DNA from: an uncultured Parabacteroides sp.
GTDB lineage: Bacteria > Bacteroidota > Bacteroidia > Bacteroidales > Tannerellaceae
NCBI GenBank assembly: GCA_949298575.1
Contig: CASFXH010000033.1
Coordinates: forward strand, 1-32,776
Direction: 5' to 3'
Length of the DNA stretch: 32,776 bases
The translations under genes were made by a program, and so were the position numbers. Each line of letters starts with the position of its first letter. The first letter of the stretch is position 1. Shown here in pieces: positions 23,383 through 32,205 of this stretch. Under the pieces are notes generated by a model. That model had not been told where the DNA came from. It did not search any database and saw nothing but the letters and a program-made list of their open reading frames with translations.

Positions 23383-24201
23383 CTAGGACTCGTCATCTTC
23401 ATCCTCATCCTCTTCCGGCGCTTTCTTGACGAAGAACGTGCTCAGCTCGTACAAACCGTAGAGCGGGAGGAATACGATACCCAGCGTGAACGGATCGCTA
23501 CTTGGCGTAATGAACGCGGCTCCGATCAGTAACGCCACGATCGCGTGACGACGGTATCTATGGAAGAAGGAGCGATTCAGCAACCCGACTTTAGACAGCA
23601 ACCACGAGAGCAAAGGCATCTCGAACACCACGCCCATCACGAAGATCAAGGTCAAGAAATTGTTCATGTAAGAATCCAATGAGACCTGATCGGTAATGGC
23701 CGTACTCAACTGATAGGTGGCCAAAAAGCGCAACGTCATCGGAAAAACCAGGAAATACCCCACGGCACATCCCACGAAGAACATGATCGTCCCGAAAAGG
23801 AACACCCATCGCACATTTTTCTTCTCATTCTCGTAAAGCGCCGGGCTGATGAATTTCCACACCTCATACATCAGGTAAGGGAACGTCAAGAGCAACGCCA
23901 ACCAGAAAGAGGTCGTCATGTGGGTGAAAAACTGAGACGCCAATTTGATGTTGACGATCTCCACATGATACGTGTCGTTGCAGAAATCGGGCAAGAAAGG
24001 CAAGTGTTGACTGATCTTGCACATTTCCCGATAGACGATAAAGTCGGAGTCGCAAGGCGCCAGCACGACATTATCGAACAGCCACGGCATTACGGCGAAT
24101 CCGCCGATCGCGAAAATAAAGAGCGCTAAAATAGAACGAAATAAGGTCCAACGAAGTTCTTCCAGGTGATCCCAGAATGACATTTCATCACTTTGTTGCA
24201 T
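23383..24201 (-). CDS. tatC: Sec-independent protein translocase TatC
   Basis: This is the core receptor of the twin-arginine translocase, which moves folded proteins across the inner membrane. The 272-residue product has the conserved N-terminal SFWDHLEELRW (Glu15 region) and the FPYLMYEVWKFISPAL segment. About six hydrophobic segments are present, and the ITPSSDPFTLG motif precedes the last of them. The C-terminal tail is very acidic (PEEDEDEDDES). It directly follows tatA on the same strand with a six-base gap. No tatB gene is present nearby; a two-part TatA/TatC system is usual for Bacteroidetes. Confidence 0.96.
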   Translation of the reverse strand: MQQSDEMSFWDHLEELRWTLFRSILALFIFAIGGFAVMPWLFDNVVLAPCDSDFIVYREMCKISQHLPFLPDFCNDTYHVEIVNIKLASQFFTHMTTSFWLALLLTFPYLMYEVWKFISPALYENEKKNVRWVFLFGTIMFFVGCAVGYFLVFPMTLRFLATYQLSTAITDQVSLDSYMNNFLTLIFVMGVVFEMPLLSWLLSKVGLLNRSFFHRYRRHAIVALLIGAAFITPSSDPFTLGIVFLPLYGLYELSTFFVKKAPEEDEDEDDES

Positions 24202-24207
24202 CTCGCC

Positions 24208-24423
24208 TTATTTCTTTGTAGCCGTATTGGTATTGCTATCTGTCTCGTCTATTTTAATGTCGTCTTCCAATCCCTTTACGCCGTCCTTGAAGTTCTTCAC
24301 GCCTTTACCGAGACCCTTCATCAATTCTGGGATCTTCTTTCCGCCGAACAACAACAACACGATAATGGCGATGATGATAATCTCGCCCGTTCCTAAATTC
24401 CCGATAAATAATAACTCATTCAT
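24208..24423 (-). CDS. tatA: Sec-independent protein translocase TatA
   Basis: This is the pore-forming subunit of the twin-arginine translocase. The 71-residue product has one N-terminal membrane helix ([16 protein letters not shown]) and the hinge FGGKKIPEL. An amphipathic helix follows ([14 protein letters not shown]), then a hydrophilic tail. The size and layout are typical for TatA. It is first in an operon with tatC. Confidence 0.95.
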   Translation of the reverse strand: MNELLFIGNLGTGEIIIIAIIVLLLFGGKKIPELMKGLGKGVKNFKDGVKGLEDDIKIDETDSNTNTATKK

Positions 24424-24465
24424 AATTATGTAAAACTTTTAATTTAAAAAATAGATTCACGCCCG

Positions 24466-24473
24466 CAAAGATA
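24466..24473 (-). promoter_or_regulatory. Promoter -7 element of tatAC
   Basis: TATCTTTG on the minus strand, 42 bases before the tatA ATG, matches the consensus TAnnTTTG. No good -33 element was seen. Confidence 0.6.
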
Positions 24474-24514
24474 GTATTTGTTGCGCATCGCGAGCGCCAT
24501 TCTGCCAAATTTAT

Positions 24515-24522
24515 TACCTTCG
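24515..24522 (+). promoter_or_regulatory. Promoter -7 element of fabD
   Basis: TACCTTCG, 39 bases before the fabD ATG, identical to the element before the small lipoprotein gene. No clear -33 element is seen. Confidence 0.45.
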
Positions 24523-24561
24523 CGAGGTCTAAAAAAACAAAATTAGAAAACGATCAGAAAC

Positions 24562-25443
24562 ATGAAAGCGTATGTATTCCCTGGCCAAGGCGCCCAATTC
24601 GTGGGAATGGGCAAAGGCCTTTACGAAAATAACGCTCTTGCTAAAGAGTTGTTTGATAAAGCGAATGACATCTTGGGTTTCCGCATTACGGACATCATGT
24701 TCGAGGGAACCGATGAGGACTTGCGGCAGACGAAAGTGACCCAGCCCGCCATCTTCCTCCATTCTGTTGTCTTGGCGAAAACTCTCGGTGATCAATTCCA
24801 ACCCGACATGACCGCTGGCCACTCGCTCGGTGAATTCTCGGCCCTTGTCGCGGCAGGCGCCTTGTCGTTCGAGGATGGACTCGTCCTCGTTTCCAAGCGA
24901 GCCATGGCGATGCAAAAGGCTTGCGAGGCCACTCCGTCTACGATGGCGGCTGTGATCGCCCTTCCTGACGAGCAAGTAGAAGAAATCTGCGCCAGCATAA
25001 CTGACGAGGTTGTTGTTTGCGCGAACTACAATTGCCCGGGACAGATTGTCATCTCCGGCTCTATTCCTGGCATCGATGCCGCTTGCGAGAAGCTCTTGGC
25101 CGCTGGCGCGAAACGGGCGCTCAAATTGAAAGTCGGAGGCGCGTTCCACTCTCCGTTGATGGAACCCGCACGGGCTGAATTGGCCGCGGCGATCGAGAGC
25201 ACGAGTTTCCATAAACCGACTTGCCCTGTCTATCAGAATGTCAGTACTATCGCCGAGACTGATCCCGCTACCATCCAAGCGAACCTCATCGCCCAACTGA
25301 CCGCTCCGGTTAAATGGACGCAAAGCGTACGGAACATGATTGCCGATGGCGCGAACCATTTCATTGAGCTTGGCCCAGGTTCAGTCCTTCAAGGCCTGAT
25401 CAAAAAGATCGACAAGAACGTCACGCTGGAAGGGATGCAATAA
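24562..25443 (+). CDS. fabD: Malonyl-CoA:acyl-carrier-protein transacylase
   Basis: This enzyme transfers malonyl groups from CoA to acyl-carrier protein and so starts fatty-acid elongation in the cytoplasm. The 293-residue product has the N-terminal GQGAQ (residues 8-12), catalytic Ser88 in GHSLGEFS, Arg113 for the malonyl carboxylate and catalytic His196 in GGAFHSPLM. It ends with the usual ELGPGSVLQGLIKKI. Its length is normal for the family. It is a single gene transcribed away from tatAC and closed by its own terminator. Confidence 0.96.
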   Translation: MKAYVFPGQGAQFVGMGKGLYENNALAKELFDKANDILGFRITDIMFEGTDEDLRQTKVTQPAIFLHSVVLAKTLGDQFQPDMTAGHSLGEFSALVAAGALSFEDGLVLVSKRAMAMQKACEATPSTMAAVIALPDEQVEEICASITDEVVVCANYNCPGQIVISGSIPGIDAACEKLLAAGAKRALKLKVGGAFHSPLMEPARAELAAAIESTSFHKPTCPVYQNVSTIAETDPATIQANLIAQLTAPVKWTQSVRNMIADGANHFIELGPGSVLQGLIKKIDKNVTLEGMQ

Positions 25444-25480
25444 ACCTCTTCCCGGGTGGAAGATTTTAAGAATCAAATCG

Positions 25481-25522
25481 AGTAGGAGGAAAACAAAAGT
25501 AGTTTTCTTCCTACTTTTATTT
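25481..25522 (+). terminator. Terminator of fabD
   Basis: AGTAGGAGGAAAAC and GTTTTCTTCCTACT form a 14-bp stem with one G:T pair around a seven-base loop, followed by a T-rich run. Confidence 0.88.
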
Positions 25523-25593
25523 TGGGCCTATTGCTTACACACCTTGAGCCTTTCGGGGGATGAGAAAATTGAAAAATGGCTTGAGTTATGGCG

Positions 25594-26739
25594 TTAATGG
25601 AGGAGCTTGGCGATTTGTGTGATTACCTTTTGAAGATTGGATTTGGCTCGTTGGGGATCCATCGCTTCTTGGAGGGAGGCGGGGGCGGTTTGGATGGAGA
25701 AGACGGCCGTAAAGCCTGCTTGATTGAGGACTTCTTGATCCTCGACCGCGCCGGCGACTAGGATGATGCTCGGGACACCGGCGGATTTCGCGGCGTGAAG
25801 GATGCCGTAGGGCACTTTCCCCATGAGCGTTTGGCGGTCAGCTTTGCCTTCGCCCGTAATGACCAAGTCTGTCCCTTGGAGTTGGCGTCTGAAATCGAGC
25901 GTATCGAGCAGGAAGTCGATGCCGGGGCGTAAGGTCGCGTGGAGGAACGCGATGAGTGAGCCACCTAAACCACCGGCCGCTCCGGCTCCGGGAAGGTTGG
26001 AAAGATCGATTCCTGTTTTCGCTTGGATGACACGGGCGATCGATCGTAGGCCGTGGTCGAGGCGTTCGACCATCGCTTCGTCCGCTCCTTTTTGGGGGGC
26101 GAAGACATAGGCCGCCCCTTGTGGACCGCAGAAGGGATTGCGCACGTCGCACGCGACGGTGAAGGTCGCCTCGTCGATCGCGGGGTGGCGAAGACTGTCG
26201 TCGATGAGTGCCACTTTCTCCAAGACTTGTCCGCCAAATCCCAAAGGTCGGAGTTGCCGATCGAAAAAACGAAAACCCAGTGCTTGAAGCAGGCCGAGTC
26301 CCGCGTCGTTGGTCGCGCTGCCCCCGATGCCGATCACGAAATCGCGACAACCTTGGTCGAGCGCCATGCGGATCAATTCGCCAGTGCCATAGGTCGTGGT
26401 GATCCATGGGTCTCGTTCCTTGGGGCGAAGGAGGGGAAGGCCGCAGGTGGTAGCCATCTCGATGAAAGCCGTTTTCCCGTCGATGGAACGGGCGTAATGG
26501 GCTTCGATGGGACGCATTAGCGGGTCGTGCGCTTTAGCCGTGATCAAACGCCCTTGCCAGCCCGGGGTGGCGGTTAGGGCCTCCAGCATCCCCTCTCCGC
26601 CGTCAGAGACGGGGAAACGAAGGATTTCGCACGAGGGATAGAGGGCTTGGAGCGCGTCGCGTGCCGCGTTGCCCGCCTCAAGAGACGATAGACATCCTTT
26701 GAATGAATCGATCGCGATACAGATTTTCTTTGGGCTCAT
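25594..26739 (-). CDS. Glycerate kinase (GlxK/GarK family)
   Basis: This enzyme phosphorylates glycerate with ATP, giving 2-phosphoglycerate in most family members. The product is 381 residues from ATG 26739. The N-terminus is KKICIAIDSFKGCLSSLEAG, and PVSDGGEGMLEAL follows. GIGGSATNDAGLGLLQALG and GAGAAGGLGGSL are the family's glycine-rich motifs, and VITGEGKADRQT sits near the C-terminus. ATG 26754 is also possible, but the candidate -7 element at 26763-26770 would leave it without a leader, so I chose 26739. It converges with fabD and diverges from guaA. Confidence 0.9.
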   Translation of the reverse strand: MSPKKICIAIDSFKGCLSSLEAGNAARDALQALYPSCEILRFPVSDGGEGMLEALTATPGWQGRLITAKAHDPLMRPIEAHYARSIDGKTAFIEMATTCGLPLLRPKERDPWITTTYGTGELIRMALDQGCRDFVIGIGGSATNDAGLGLLQALGFRFFDRQLRPLGFGGQVLEKVALIDDSLRHPAIDEATFTVACDVRNPFCGPQGAAYVFAPQKGADEAMVERLDHGLRSIARVIQAKTGIDLSNLPGAGAAGGLGGSLIAFLHATLRPGIDFLLDTLDFRRQLQGTDLVITGEGKADRQTLMGKVPYGILHAAKSAGVPSIILVAGAVEDQEVLNQAGFTAVFSIQTAPASLQEAMDPQRAKSNLQKVITQIAKLLH

Positions 26740-26762
26740 GGTTGATTTCGTCATGTCGATCG

Positions 26763-26770
26763 CGAAAATA
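26763..26770 (-). promoter_or_regulatory. Promoter -7 element of the glycerate kinase gene
   Basis: TATTTTCG followed by CG on the minus strand. It lies only about 45 bases from the guaA -7 element on the other strand, so the two promoters share a short divergent region. Confidence 0.45.
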
Positions 26771-26791
26771 GAAAGAATAATCGCTGGATCA

Positions 26792-26823
26792 CTTTTCAGG
26801 GGCGTCGTTTTTACGTATCTTCG
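26792..26823 (+). promoter_or_regulatory. Promoter of guaA
   Basis: A TTTT element at 26793-26796 is followed after 19 bases by TATCTTCG (26816-26823). The guaA ATG is 28 bases further on. Confidence 0.55.
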
Positions 26824-26850
26824 CGTTCACATCTATAAACTTGTATTTGC

Positions 26851-28371
26851 ATGCACGAAAGACTTATTATCCTTGATTTTGGCTCGCAAACGACGCAGTT
26901 GATCGGACGGAGGGTCCGGGAGCTGAACGTGTATTGCGAGATTCTTCCTTATAACAAGTTTCCGCATGACGCGACCGACGTGAAAGGGGTGATCCTTTCC
27001 GGTAGTCCCTATTCCGTTTACGACGCGAATGCCTTTAAGACAGACCTGAGCCGGATTCGTGGTCGTTATCCGGTGTTGGGTATATGCTATGGCGCTCAAT
27101 TCATGGCCTATACTTCGGGTGGTAAAGTGGAGCCGGCGAACTCGCGGGAATATGGCCGCGCCAATTTGGCGACGGTTGAAGCCGGTGATCCTTTATTCCA
27201 AGGTATTGAGACGGGGTCACAGATCTGGATGTCGCATGGGGACACGATCACTCAGTTGCCCGCGAATTTCAAGATTGTCGCCAGCACGAACGACGTCCAG
27301 AACGCCGCCTATCGGGTGGAGGACGAGCAAACATGGGGTGTTCAATTCCATCCGGAGGTCTCCCATACGATCGATGGCACGAAGTTGTTGGATAATTTCT
27401 TGACCATTTGTGGTTTCGCGAAAGATTGGACACCGGCCTCTTTCATCGAGTCGACGGTCGCGGAGTTGAGGGCGAAATTGGGCGACGATAAGGTGATCCT
27501 CGCGCTTTCCGGAGGAGTCGACTCATCGGTGACCGCGGTCCTGCTGAATAAGGCGATTGGCAAGAATCTGACTTGTATCTTCGTGGACCATGGCTTGCTG
27601 CGCAAGAATGAGTTCGAGAATGTCTTGCGAGACTATGAGCACTTGGGCTTGAACGTGATTGGCGTGAACGCGAAGGAGAAGTTCTACCGGGAGCTGGCGG
27701 GCGTGAGCGATCCGGAGCGGAAGCGGAAGATTATCGGTAAAGGCTTTATCGACGTGTTCGAGGAAGAAGCCCATAAGCTGAAAGATATAAAATGGTTGGG
27801 TCAGGGCACGATTTATCCTGACGTGATCGAGTCGTTGTCGATCACGGGCACGACCATCAAGAGCCATCATAACGTAGGTGGCCTGCCAGAGAAGATGGAC
27901 TTGAAGTTGGTGGAACCCCTTCGCCTGCTGTTCAAGGATGAGGTTCGGCGAGTCGGTATGGAACTGGGGATGCAGCCGAACTTGATCAAGCGGCATCCTT
28001 TCCCGGGACCGGGCTTGGGAATCCGGATCTTAGGCGACATTACGCCGGAGAAGGTACGGATCCTTCAGGACGCGGATGATATTTACATGTCATTGATGCG
28101 GGAGTGGGGATTATATGATAAGATTTGGCAAGCGGGCGCGATCTTGTTGCCGATTCGCTCGGTGGGCGTGATGGGCGACGAGCGGACGTATGAGAACACG
28201 GTGGCTTTGCGGGCTGTCACCTCATCGGACGCGATGACCGCCGATTGGGCGCATCTGCCTTATGAATTCCTGGCGAAGGTCTCCAATGAGATCATCAACA
28301 AGGTCAAGGGCGTGAACCGAGTCGTGTACGATATCAGTTCTAAGCCACCCGCAACCATCGAATGGGAGTAA
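26851..28371 (+). CDS. guaA: GMP synthase (glutamine-hydrolysing)
   Basis: Converts XMP to GMP using glutamine-derived ammonia and ATP. The 506-residue product has a class I glutamine amidotransferase domain (about 1-190) with catalytic Cys79 in LGICYGAQ and His167/Glu169 in QFHPEV. The ATP-pyrophosphatase domain follows, with the P-loop [11 protein letters not shown] (218-228). The C-terminal dimerisation domain holds [14 protein letters not shown] and ends [10 protein letters not shown]. The length and domain order are normal. It is a single gene with its own promoter and terminator. Confidence 0.97.
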   Translation: MHERLIILDFGSQTTQLIGRRVRELNVYCEILPYNKFPHDATDVKGVILSGSPYSVYDANAFKTDLSRIRGRYPVLGICYGAQFMAYTSGGKVEPANSREYGRANLATVEAGDPLFQGIETGSQIWMSHGDTITQLPANFKIVASTNDVQNAAYRVEDEQTWGVQFHPEVSHTIDGTKLLDNFLTICGFAKDWTPASFIESTVAELRAKLGDDKVILALSGGVDSSVTAVLLNKAIGKNLTCIFVDHGLLRKNEFENVLRDYEHLGLNVIGVNAKEKFYRELAGVSDPERKRKIIGKGFIDVFEEEAHKLKDIKWLGQGTIYPDVIESLSITGTTIKSHHNVGGLPEKMDLKLVEPLRLLFKDEVRRVGMELGMQPNLIKRHPFPGPGLGIRILGDITPEKVRILQDADDIYMSLMREWGLYDKIWQAGAILLPIRSVGVMGDERTYENTVALRAVTSSDAMTADWAHLPYEFLAKVSNEIINKVKGVNRVVYDISSKPPATIEWE

Positions 28372-28397
28372 GAGATTTGATCGCCATATGAATATAG

Positions 28398-28437
28398 AGA
28401 CCCCGGTCCTTGTGATAAGCGGCCGGGGTTTCTTTTT
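28398..28437 (+). terminator. Terminator of guaA
   Basis: GACCCCGG pairs with CCGGGGTT around a loop of about 16 bases, followed by TTTCTTTTT. Confidence 0.8.
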
Positions 28438-28466
28438 AGCTTATTTAGAAAGGGGGGAAAATGAAG

Positions 28467-28553
28467 CGGAAGCTGGGGGATTCGAACCCCCGGTACGGTA
28501 ACCCGTACGGCAGTTTAGCAAACTGCTGGTTTCAGCCACTCACCCAAACTTCC
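28467..28553 (-). tRNA. tRNA-Ser (GCT)
   Basis: The 87-nt sequence folds as a class II tRNA. The acceptor GGAAGTT pairs with AGCTTCC, and the anticodon loop reads TTGCTAA (anticodon GCT). A long variable arm is formed by CCGTACGG and its partner, and the T-arm contains GGTTCGAATCC. No CCA is encoded. It is last of three tRNAs in the minus-strand cluster and identical to the copy at 28658-28744. Confidence 0.95.
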
Positions 28554-28558
28554 AAGAG

Positions 28559-28630
28559 TAGCGCCTACGGGAATCGAACCCGTGTTCCATGCGTGAGAGG
28601 CATGTGTCCTAGCCGCTAGACGAAAGCGCC
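28559..28630 (-). tRNA. tRNA-Glu (CTC)
   Basis: The 72-nt cloverleaf has the anticodon loop CTCTCAC (anticodon CTC, reading GAG), T-arm ACGGGTTCGATTCCCGT and acceptor GGCGCTT. The first pair is G:T. No CCA is encoded. Confidence 0.93.
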
Positions 28631-28657
28631 AAATAAGTGCGGACGCGAATTAAGCAG

Positions 28658-28744
28658 CGGAAGCTGGGGGATTCGAACCCCCGGTACGGTAACCCGTACG
28701 GCAGTTTAGCAAACTGCTGGTTTCAGCCACTCACCCAAACTTCC
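28658..28744 (-). tRNA. tRNA-Ser (GCT), first copy
   Basis: The sequence is identical over 87 nt to the tRNA-Ser at 28467-28553, with the same anticodon loop and variable arm. It is the promoter-proximal gene of the cluster. Confidence 0.95.
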
Positions 28745-28776
28745 TTGAAAAGGGCTACCAATGCTTAATTGCGCCG

Positions 28777-28808
28777 CAAAGGTAAACGATCTTTTTTGAA
28801 TAAACAAA
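28777..28808 (-). promoter_or_regulatory. Promoter of the tRNA cluster
   Basis: Minus strand: TTTG (28808-28805), exactly 20 bases, then TACCTTTG (28784-28777) and GCGG. This is the best match to the Bacteroidetes consensus in the window. The first tRNA starts 33 bases on. Confidence 0.85.
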
Positions 28809-28840
28809 GCATTGAATGCCCTTTTTTGACGAAAAAACTC

Positions 28841-28848
28841 TATTTTCG
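28841..28848 (+). promoter_or_regulatory. Promoter -7 element of mltG
   Basis: TATTTTCG followed by CG, 33 bases before the mltG ATG. A T run ending in TTG at 28823-28829 may serve as a poorly spaced -33 element. Confidence 0.5.
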
Positions 28849-28881
28849 CGTCTTGTTTGAAAATCAATTATTTATCGAGGA

Positions 28882-29934
28882 ATGAATTTCACTTGGAATC
28901 GGTTATCGAAAAGGATGAAAGGGCTTTTGGCGGGTCTGTTGGCAGGTTTGCTCTTGCTGGCCGTGCTGGCGTACGAAGGATACCAGTGGCTCTGGGGACC
29001 TAATTTTTATCCGGAAGACATCGCTTATGTCTACGTGGACGAGGAGACGACTTTTGAGGAGGTTTGCGGGCAACTGGAGCGGGAAGCGGGCGTGAGGCGC
29101 CTGGCGGGCTTCCGGCGCTTGGCGGAGACGCTGAAGTATCCGGAACGCTTGAGAACGGGGCGCTACGCGATCGCGAAGGGCGCGAGCAACCTGACGGTCT
29201 TGAACGATCTGCGTCGGGGGCATCAGGTGCCTACCCAGGTGACGTTTAATAATATCCGTTTGAAAGAGGAGCTTGCCGAGCGTTTGGATGAGCAATTGAT
29301 GTTGACGGCGGATGAGCTGCTCGCCTTGTGGGCTGACTCCCTCTACTGCGATTCGCTGGGTTTCACGCCGACGACGATCCTGACGCTCTTTATCCCGAAC
29401 ACCTACGAGTTTTATTGGAACGTATCCGCCAAACGGCTTATGGCGCGGATGAAGCGGGAATACGAGGCGTTTTGGACCGAAGGCCGTTTGGCGAAGGCGA
29501 AAGCGATCGGGCTGACTCCCGTGGAGGTCGCTATCCTGGCTTCGATCGTGGAGGAGGAGACGGCGATGGCCGATGAGTACCCGTTGGTGGCCGGCCTTTA
29601 CTTGAACCGGTTGCGGGCGGGAATACCGCTGCAAGCCGACCCGACCGTGAAGTACGCCGTCGGCGACTTTTCCTTGCGCCGCGTCTTGTATGAGCACCTG
29701 GAGGTGGACTCGCCTTATAATACCTATAAATATAAAGGCCTGCCACCGGGACCGCTCCGGATCCCGACCATCCGGGGAATCGACGGGGTGTTGAATCACA
29801 CGAAACACCGCTATATGTATATGTGCGCCAAAGAAGATTTCTCGGGGCGGCATAATTTCGCGGTGACACTGGCTGAGCACAACCGCAACGCCAATCGCTA
29901 CCGGGCGGAGCTGAACCGGCGAAAGATTCGCTGA
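28882..29934 (+). CDS. mltG: Endolytic peptidoglycan transglycosylase MltG
   Basis: Cuts nascent glycan strands at the inner membrane and so sets peptidoglycan strand length. The 350-residue product has one N-terminal membrane helix (about 13-34, LLAGLLAGLLLLAVLAYEG). A LysM-like region follows (about 45-125), then the YceG catalytic domain. The motif ASIVEEETAMADE holds the likely catalytic Glu224, aligned with E. coli Glu218. QADPTVKYA, YNTYKYKGLPPGPL and NPN-like downstream motifs are also typical. It stands between the divergent tRNA promoter and iorA. Confidence 0.95.
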   Translation: MNFTWNRLSKRMKGLLAGLLAGLLLLAVLAYEGYQWLWGPNFYPEDIAYVYVDEETTFEEVCGQLEREAGVRRLAGFRRLAETLKYPERLRTGRYAIAKGASNLTVLNDLRRGHQVPTQVTFNNIRLKEELAERLDEQLMLTADELLALWADSLYCDSLGFTPTTILTLFIPNTYEFYWNVSAKRLMARMKREYEAFWTEGRLAKAKAIGLTPVEVAILASIVEEETAMADEYPLVAGLYLNRLRAGIPLQADPTVKYAVGDFSLRRVLYEHLEVDSPYNTYKYKGLPPGPLRIPTIRGIDGVLNHTKHRYMYMCAKEDFSGRHNFAVTLAEHNRNANRYRAELNRRKIR

Positions 29935-29962
29935 GACATTCGTTCGTTTGGGCCAAAAAACG

Positions 29963-29970
29963 TATCTTTG
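29963..29970 (+). promoter_or_regulatory. Promoter -7 element of iorAB
   Basis: TATCTTTG, an exact TAnnTTTG match, 44 bases before the iorA ATG. No clear -33 element. Confidence 0.55.
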
Positions 29971-30014
29971 GCCTCCGTTTTTAAGCGTGATTTGTAACAA
30001 TTAAAATAGTATTC

Positions 30015-31613
30015 ATGGCAAAACATTTATTCTTAGGGGACGAAGCGATCGCCCAGGCGGCCATTGACGCCGGCCTGTCGGGCGTTTACGCTTATCCGGG
30101 TACCCCTTCAACTGAGATTACGGAATATATCCAGAACTCCCCGGCTGCCCGGGAGCGGGGGATCCATTGCAAGTGGAGCGCCAACGAGAAGACGGCGATG
30201 GAAGCGGCGCTGGGCATGAGCTATGCCGGCAAGCGCTCCTTGTGCTGCATGAAACACGTGGGGTTGAACGTCGCGGCGGATTGCTTCATGAACGCCGCCA
30301 TGACGGGGGTCAATGGAGGCATGATCATCGTGACGGCCGACGACCCGTCCATGCACTCCTCGCAGAACGAGCAAGACAACCGCTGGTTCGCGCATTTCGC
30401 GATGCTCCCGGTGCTCGAGCCCGCCAGCCAACAGGAGGCTTACGACATGGTCTACGAGGGCTTTGAGCTTTCCGAGCGCCTCGGCTATCCCATCTTGCTC
30501 CGCGTGACGACCCGTATGGCCCATTCGCGGGCGGGCGTCGAGACCCGCGAGGGGAAACCGGCGAACGCCATGCGCTGCCCCGCCGACGGTCGCCAGCGCT
30601 ACATCCTTCTCCCGGCCATCGCCCGCAAGCGCTTCCGTGCCCTGATCGACGCGCAACCGGCCTTCTCGGCCGCCTCGGAGGACTCGGCTTACAACCGTTA
30701 TTTCGACGCGCCCGACAAGCGCCTCGGCATCGTGGCGACGGGTATCGCCTTCAATTATCTTTCTGAAAATTATCCCAACGGCTTCGAGCATCCCGTGCTC
30801 AAGATCTCGCAATACCCCTTGCCCCGCCGGCTGGTGGAGAAACTGGTCGGGGAATGCGAGGAAATCCTTGTCCTCGAGGAGGGCTATCCCGTCGTGGAGG
30901 AGCGTTTGAAAGGCTTCCTCTCGAAAGGCTTGAAGATTCACGGGCGCTTGGACGGCACCCTGCGCCGCGATGGCGAGTTGACGCCCGACGCTGTCGGCCG
31001 TGCCCTCGGGAAAGAGATCCATCAGTACTACGCCATCCCCGAAGTCGTCGAGCAACGCCCGCCCGCGCTCTGCCAGGGCTGCGGCCACCGGGATATGTAC
31101 GAGGCCCTCAACGAGGTGGTCGCCGAGTATGGCGACGCCGCCAAGGTCTTTGGCGACATCGGTTGCTATACGCTGGGCGCCCTGCCCCCGTTCAAGGCCA
31201 TCGACTCGTGTGTCGATATGGGCGCCTCGATCACGATGGCGAAGGGCGCGGCCGACGCCGGTGTCTACCCCGCGATCGCGGTCATTGGCGACTCGACCTT
31301 CACCCACTCCGGCATGACGGGCCTCTTGGATTGCGTCAACGAGAACACCCCCGTCACCATCATCATCTCCGATAACGAGACGACGGCCATGACCGGTGGG
31401 CAAGACTCCGCCGGGACGGGACGCCTCGAGTCCATCTGCGCCGGCATCGGCGTCGACCCCGCCCACATCCGGGTGATGGTCCCCCTGAAAAAGAACTACG
31501 AGGAAATGAAAGCGATCATTCGCGAGGAGATCGAGTACAAGGGCGTCTCTGTCCTGATCCCGCGCCGCGAGTGCATCCAGACATTAACCAGAAAAAAGAA
31601 AGCGAAGAAATGA
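30015..31613 (+). CDS. iorA: Indolepyruvate ferredoxin oxidoreductase, alpha subunit
   Basis: This subunit binds thiamine diphosphate and oxidatively decarboxylates aryl 2-keto acids, which come from aromatic amino acids, to acyl-CoA while reducing ferredoxin; the reverse reaction is also possible. The 532-residue product has the N-terminal GVYAYPGTPSTEITEYI and the core EKTAMEAALGMSYAG. CQGCGHRDM (Cys353, Cys356, His358) and the thiamine-site GDIGCYTLG and GDSTFTHSGMTG follow. It ends at RRECIQTLTRKKKAKK with no CxxCxxCxxxC ferredoxin repeats, which are present in the longer archaeal IorA. Its stop overlaps the iorB start (ATGA). Confidence 0.93.
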   Translation: MAKHLFLGDEAIAQAAIDAGLSGVYAYPGTPSTEITEYIQNSPAARERGIHCKWSANEKTAMEAALGMSYAGKRSLCCMKHVGLNVAADCFMNAAMTGVNGGMIIVTADDPSMHSSQNEQDNRWFAHFAMLPVLEPASQQEAYDMVYEGFELSERLGYPILLRVTTRMAHSRAGVETREGKPANAMRCPADGRQRYILLPAIARKRFRALIDAQPAFSAASEDSAYNRYFDAPDKRLGIVATGIAFNYLSENYPNGFEHPVLKISQYPLPRRLVEKLVGECEEILVLEEGYPVVEERLKGFLSKGLKIHGRLDGTLRRDGELTPDAVGRALGKEIHQYYAIPEVVEQRPPALCQGCGHRDMYEALNEVVAEYGDAAKVFGDIGCYTLGALPPFKAIDSCVDMGASITMAKGAADAGVYPAIAVIGDSTFTHSGMTGLLDCVNENTPVTIIISDNETTAMTGGQDSAGTGRLESICAGIGVDPAHIRVMVPLKKNYEEMKAIIREEIEYKGVSVLIPRRECIQTLTRKKKAKK

Positions 31614-32191
31614 AGACTGATATCATCTTATCTGGCGTCGGAGGGCAAGGCATCCTCTCGATCGCCGCGGTTATTGGCGAAGCCGCCCTCGAGGAAGGCT
31701 TATTCATGAAACAAGCGGAAGTGCACGGCATGAGCCAGCGGGGAGGCGACGTCCAGTCGAACCTGCGCCTCGCCGACCGCCCCATCGCTTCCGACCTGAT
31801 CCCCCTGGGCGAGGCCGATCTCATCATCTCCCTCGAACCCATGGAGGCCCTGCGCTACCTGCCTTACCTCCAAAAGGAGGGATGGGTCGTGACGAACGCT
31901 AGGCCTTTCGTCAACATCCCCAACTACCCGGCCGAGGAGGCGCTCCAGGCCGCCCTCGAGGCGCTGCCCCGCCGCGTCGTCCTCGACGTCGACGAGCTGG
32001 CCAAGGAAGCCGGGTCGACGCGCGCCGCCAACATCGTCATGCTCGGCGCCGCCACGCCTTTCCTGGGCATTGACTACGAGAAGATAGAGGCCGGCGTCCG
32101 CCGCATCTTCGCCCGCAAGGGCGAGGAGGTTGTCGCCATGAACCTCAAGGCCCTCCGGGCCGGCTTCGACGTCGCCCAGTCGCGCCGTTGA
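31610..32191 (+). CDS. iorB: Indolepyruvate ferredoxin oxidoreductase, beta subunit
   Basis: This is the gamma-type partner of IorA. The product is 193 residues from ATG 31610, which overlaps the iorA TGA (ATGA). The N-terminal IILSGVGGQGILS is the CoA/nucleotide-type glycine-rich motif of the 2-oxoacid oxidoreductase gamma domain. The motifs AEVHGMSQRGGDVQSNLRL and ADLIISLEPMEAL follow. The upstream in-frame ATG 31571 would start inside iorA and adds only charged residues, so I reject it. Confidence 0.93.
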   Translation: MKTDIILSGVGGQGILSIAAVIGEAALEEGLFMKQAEVHGMSQRGGDVQSNLRLADRPIASDLIPLGEADLIISLEPMEALRYLPYLQKEGWVVTNARPFVNIPNYPAEEALQAALEALPRRVVLDVDELAKEAGSTRAANIVMLGAATPFLGIDYEKIEAGVRRIFARKGEEVVAMNLKALRAGFDVAQSRR

Positions 32192-32205
32192 TTTGGAAAT
32201 CGCCA

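Noticed and set aside
30108-31466. A 452-codon open frame on the minus strand opposite iorA
   Set aside because: It mirrors a clearly recognised gene in GC-rich DNA, has odd Val/Gly/Arg-rich composition, and has no start context or family likeness. The same applies to long antisense frames at 14531-15649, 16460-17476, 18351-19523 and 20309-21619.
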